A stretch of 64,000 nucleotides of DNA from Aphanomyces cochlioides. Lineage: Eukaryota > Oomycota > Saprolegniomycetes > Saprolegniales > Verrucalvaceae. Positions within the stretch are counted from its first letter, which is position 1; every line of letters starts with the position of its first letter. A model generated the notes under the pieces. That model was given only the letters and a program-made list of their open reading frames with translations, was not told the DNA's origin and searched no databases. Position numbers and translations under genes: made by a program. Below are positions 61,278 through 64,000 of this stretch, piece after piece. The DNA is taken from assembly GCA_019828595.1 (NCBI GenBank), contig JAHQRK010000004.1, positions 2,356,001 through 2,420,000 of the forward strand, given 5' to 3'.

Positions 61278-61750
61278 ACCTTTTCCAGCTATTGCAATAT
61301 ATTTTTGTAATAAAATATATTGTTGGTGTGAAAATACATTTATCGTCAAGTACATTAATTTCATTGAGTGAAATATATTGCAGTACAATAATTTTCATGA
61401 GAATACCAAAACAGATGTGTTCGAAAATTTCACATCAGTTCCCAATAAATTGTTACTAATGCAGGTGTACACAGGTCGTTGTAGTTGATCGTTTGTTGAG
61501 GCATGTTCGCGAGCAAGATGTCGAGCAGATCCAACTTTTCAACTGCCAGTCCACCAAAAGACGCTGGGGCGACTTGGCAATATTTTTTTCGCCGAGAGCT
61601 GCTGAGAAGTTCCATGAATTTAAATTTTTCTTTATATTTTCTGCCCAAGGCCCGGATTTGCCAAGATCTGCAGTAATGTGATTGGCTCGAAGGTTTTGAG
61701 CCAATCGGATCGACGTTTCAGAATTTTCTCTCCGCAAGACGTGATCGGCG
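61278..61750. promoter_or_regulatory. AT-rich spacer; paired CCAAT boxes before the ankyrin-like gene
   Basis: AT-rich 61290-61460. At 61680-61706 two CCAAT boxes face each other in a perfect 9-nt inverted repeat: GATTGGCTC and GAGCCAATC, spaced 9 nt apart, about 45-70 bp upstream of ATG 61751. Likely promoter element. Confidence 0.45.
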
Positions 61751-62509
61751 ATGGCGAGTGTCCAAGTCCTGCACTCCCCCGAGCTTCTGCGATGCATATG
61801 TGTGTACCAGGTGGGTATATTCCACGACATGCTTCCATTCTGCCAGCTCAAGCCGCGGGTCGACAGCTACACGATCTATCCAGGCGAATTCGAAGACGTC
61901 GATCAAATCCTCTCGAGATGGTACGAACGTCATGGCACGGCTCGCTTGAAAGAACTGCTCGATTGCATGGAGCGCATGCGCTTGGTAGTCTTTGTCCATG
62001 CTCTTATGTATGGCAAGAAGGACGTGCTCGAACTTCTCCACGACCGGTTTCATTTTGTTCACATGGATCAATTTACATTACCCCCGCGAGAAAAACCAAA
62101 GCAAGTGTACAAATGGAAAGACTCGTTTGTGCTTGCAGCATACCATGGACAAGTTGACTCGCTTGCGTTTCTTCACAAAAACAACTTCAAACGCACGAGC
62201 GACACGACTGCGTGGTTTGTTGCAGCAGCCAACGGGCATGTGGGCATTCTCAAGTACCTCCACAAGCATGGCCTCGAAGGCTGGCGCCACTCCGTTATGG
62301 AAGAAGCTATCAAGCATGGGCAACTCGAAGTCGTTCAGTGGATATACGACAATCGACCAGACATGCAAACGTTGGCGGTTGTAAATCAAGGCCTCGGAGT
62401 TGCACTGGAACATCGACAACTTGCGGTTGCCAAGTACCTCAATCGCGTATGGCATGGAAAGATGCACAGGTACGATGACTTGATGCTGCCGTGGAATGTA
62501 TCAAGCTGA
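61751..62509 (+). CDS. Ankyrin-like repeat protein
   Basis: 252 residues, single exon, start MASVQVLHSPELLRCICVYQ. Degenerate ankyrin-type repeats of the oomycete kind are visible in the second half: DSFVLAAYHGQVDSLAFLHK, AWFVAAANGHVGILKYLHKH, EEAIKHGQLEVVQWIYDNRP and GVALEHRQLAVAKYLNRV, each with the [A/x]xxxGHxxxxxxLH core. Such proteins form large expanded families in oomycetes; the partner is unknown. No signal peptide or TM. Confidence 0.82.
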   Translation: MASVQVLHSPELLRCICVYQVGIFHDMLPFCQLKPRVDSYTIYPGEFEDVDQILSRWYERHGTARLKELLDCMERMRLVVFVHALMYGKKDVLELLHDRFHFVHMDQFTLPPREKPKQVYKWKDSFVLAAYHGQVDSLAFLHKNNFKRTSDTTAWFVAAANGHVGILKYLHKHGLEGWRHSVMEEAIKHGQLEVVQWIYDNRPDMQTLAVVNQGLGVALEHRQLAVAKYLNRVWHGKMHRYDDLMLPWNVSS

Positions 62510-62675
62510 GCCGTAGATATCTCTTCTCAAGTTCCTATCGAACGTGCCGCCTGAAAGAAGTTGCATGAACATCCATCTTCTGGGTATTTTAAATGAAATG
62601 AATGATGGTCCAGCCTTTCTTTTTCTATTTTTAACTCATTTTGTTGATCCAACCGATGGTGTTTCCTGGACAGGC

Positions 62676-64000
62676 ATGAAGAAGAAACGGACAGCGGGAA
62701 AGCCCGTTGTACGGCGCATACGCGACGAACTCAGCCGAAAAGCTGCAAAGGAAGGAGTGTGGTCAGTCAGCAATCAGCATCAAGTCGTCCAAGGACGAAC
62801 GCAGTTGTTCCAGGCTCATTTGGAGATGAGTTTGAAGAAACATTTCAAACCAAGTTTACTACGCCTCGATGCTGCACCTGTTGAGAAAGACATCATCTAC
62901 GAAAGCATTCGAGTTGATGCATCGCTCCAACTCTCCAAGCAACTGTACATGCTTGAGTTCGCCTTCCGTCGATTTGCATTTCGTTGGCGCAAGATTAAAT
63001 TGCACTCGGGGATACGCCTCTGGGCAGTACGATAATCATCACGACGACGATGTCATCTAGACTGTCTAGACGAATATCCAGCTTCTCAAGAAGCATATCT
63101 GTCACCAACGAATTCTTGCCCGGCATGCAACCAAAATTCAGCGATGCTTCCGTGCAAAACGGAACCGCGACGTTGAAGCCTCACAACGAGTATCACTCGC
63201 GGCACAACTTGAGACAATTATCCAAGAGCAAGCACGATTAAAGCAAAAACATTTCCAAGAAGTCCGTGCTGCAATACGGATTCAGGTGCTCTTGTCTTCG
63301 TGATAGGATGGCATTACAACTTGGTCGTAGTGTCACTGCCGAGGTTTTCTAGCACGAGTTATGTGGCACTCGTTATTGCGGCATCGACTTTTCAATGCGT
63401 TAAGTACTCTAAGCATACATCAGCTCTTTGGAAGTCTTGAAGAAGTCCAAGTGGCAGGCGGGCATTTCTACGCGACAACTGACGAAGACATTCAGGTCAT
63501 CCACGACGCCCATCACTGGCTCCACTCTCGTAAGAATGCCTCAATATTTCCCTGTCAAATGATTGCCTGCAGATGTTCTACCTTTCATGACAGCTCAGAG
63601 GCTGAACTGCATTGAACAAGTCGAAGCGATTGGGAATCGACGGGTAAGTCAAGGCGTGGTAAGACTGACGAAGCAACGACGCACGTACTGGTCAATGCTT
63701 GAAAACCACTTGGCCGAGATATCTCTCAAAGAAGCACGCAACATGCGCATCGCTGAGCGCAAAATGGAGAGGTTGCGTATTCGGCAAGCTCGCCATCATC
63801 GTCACGCTGATGAATTGAGGGGAGTACGCAATTTATTGTCTTGGCAAGAAGAACGACAACGTCAAGAACAGTCGGAGAGAGAGCTCATGGGGGAAGAAGA
63901 GATGTGGACTCGGCAGTACGATGTGAATTTTGCTCGATACGAATCTCGATTAAAGTCTGAGGCAATGAAGCGATCTATAGCTCTTTTGAGATCTTCAGTG
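62676..64000 (+). CDS. IQ-motif coiled-coil protein (partial, runs off right edge)
   Basis: Exon 1 starts at ATG 62676 (MKKKRTAGKPVVRRIRDELS) and ends at GCA before GTACGATAA near 63027. Later coding pieces: TNIQLLKKHICHQRILARHA followed by the IQ motif ATKIQRCFRAKRNR and a helix (LAAQLETIIQEQARLKQK); then, after one or more introns between about 63285 and 63590, MTAQRLNCIEQVEAIGNRR and a long highly charged coiled coil (LAEISLKEARNMRIAERKME, EERQRQEQSERELMGEEEMW) still open at base 64000. The middle exon structure (63285-63590) is unresolved. IQ motifs bind calmodulin or centrin-like proteins, in keeping with the cytoskeletal neighbours. Function unassigned. Confidence 0.65.

Overview
This 64 kb window is nuclear DNA of a stramenopile, most likely a saprolegnialean oomycete of the Aphanomyces/Saprolegnia type. 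Three things point there. A single ORF encodes a fused triosephosphate isomerase-glyceraldehyde-3-phosphate dehydrogenase with a mitochondrial-type leader, a known stramenopile hallmark. Genes are dense and carry many GT-AG introns of about 35-75 nt. The FYVE-like START proteins, Crypton elements and flagellar/basal-body genes fit an oomycete with zoospores. The genus is inference.

Layout. 1-9 kb: the motor domain of a myosin (running off the left edge), a coiled-coil protein, a tandem pair of small four-helix membrane proteins (TVP15/COPI-associated type), a coiled-coil protein of unknown function and fructose-1,6-bisphosphatase. 9.5-20.5 kb: two adjacent spliceosome-associated genes (BUD13 and TLS1/C9orf78-like), a mitochondrial oxoglutarate/malate-type carrier, the TPI-GAPDH fusion and a glycerol-3-phosphate acyltransferase. 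Central-carbon and mitochondrial genes are therefore well represented (FBPase, carrier, TPI-GAPDH, and BCAT near 60 kb).

20.5-39 kb is an accessory region. It holds three START+FYVE-like paralogs; two carry frame-breaking lesions and the third is intact. Between copies 2 and 3 lies a nest of mobile DNA: a foldback element beside a tRNA-Val-like sequence, a broken C2H2+SET gene, a Crypton tyrosine-recombinase element, an internally deleted mariner-type element with 27-bp terminal repeats, and a full-length but defective Copia retrotransposon. The Copia element has a TTTTC target duplication, and its 3' LTR is split by a 570-bp TA-flanked MITE. A related dispersed repeat occurs at 25.6 and 30.5 kb.

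39-64 kb: a membrane-anchored pepsin-like protease, then a 1,748-residue chromatin remodeller with an unusual set of domains (PDZ, AP2-like, two chromodomains, SNF2 ATPase, extended PHD). A run of cytoskeletal/basal-body-like genes follows: an IFT54/MIP-T3-type CH domain joined to EF-hands, a short coiled-coil protein, a 2,096-residue SFI1-repeat+GAF protein, and an IQ/coiled-coil gene cut by the right edge. BCAT and an ankyrin-like gene lie among them.

Exon models were built by hand from splice signals and reading frame; in the chromatin-remodeller and SFI1-GAF genes all exons join in one frame. CCAAT/ATTGG boxes recur upstream of many of the genes. No rRNA, canonical tRNA or CRISPR array was seen.
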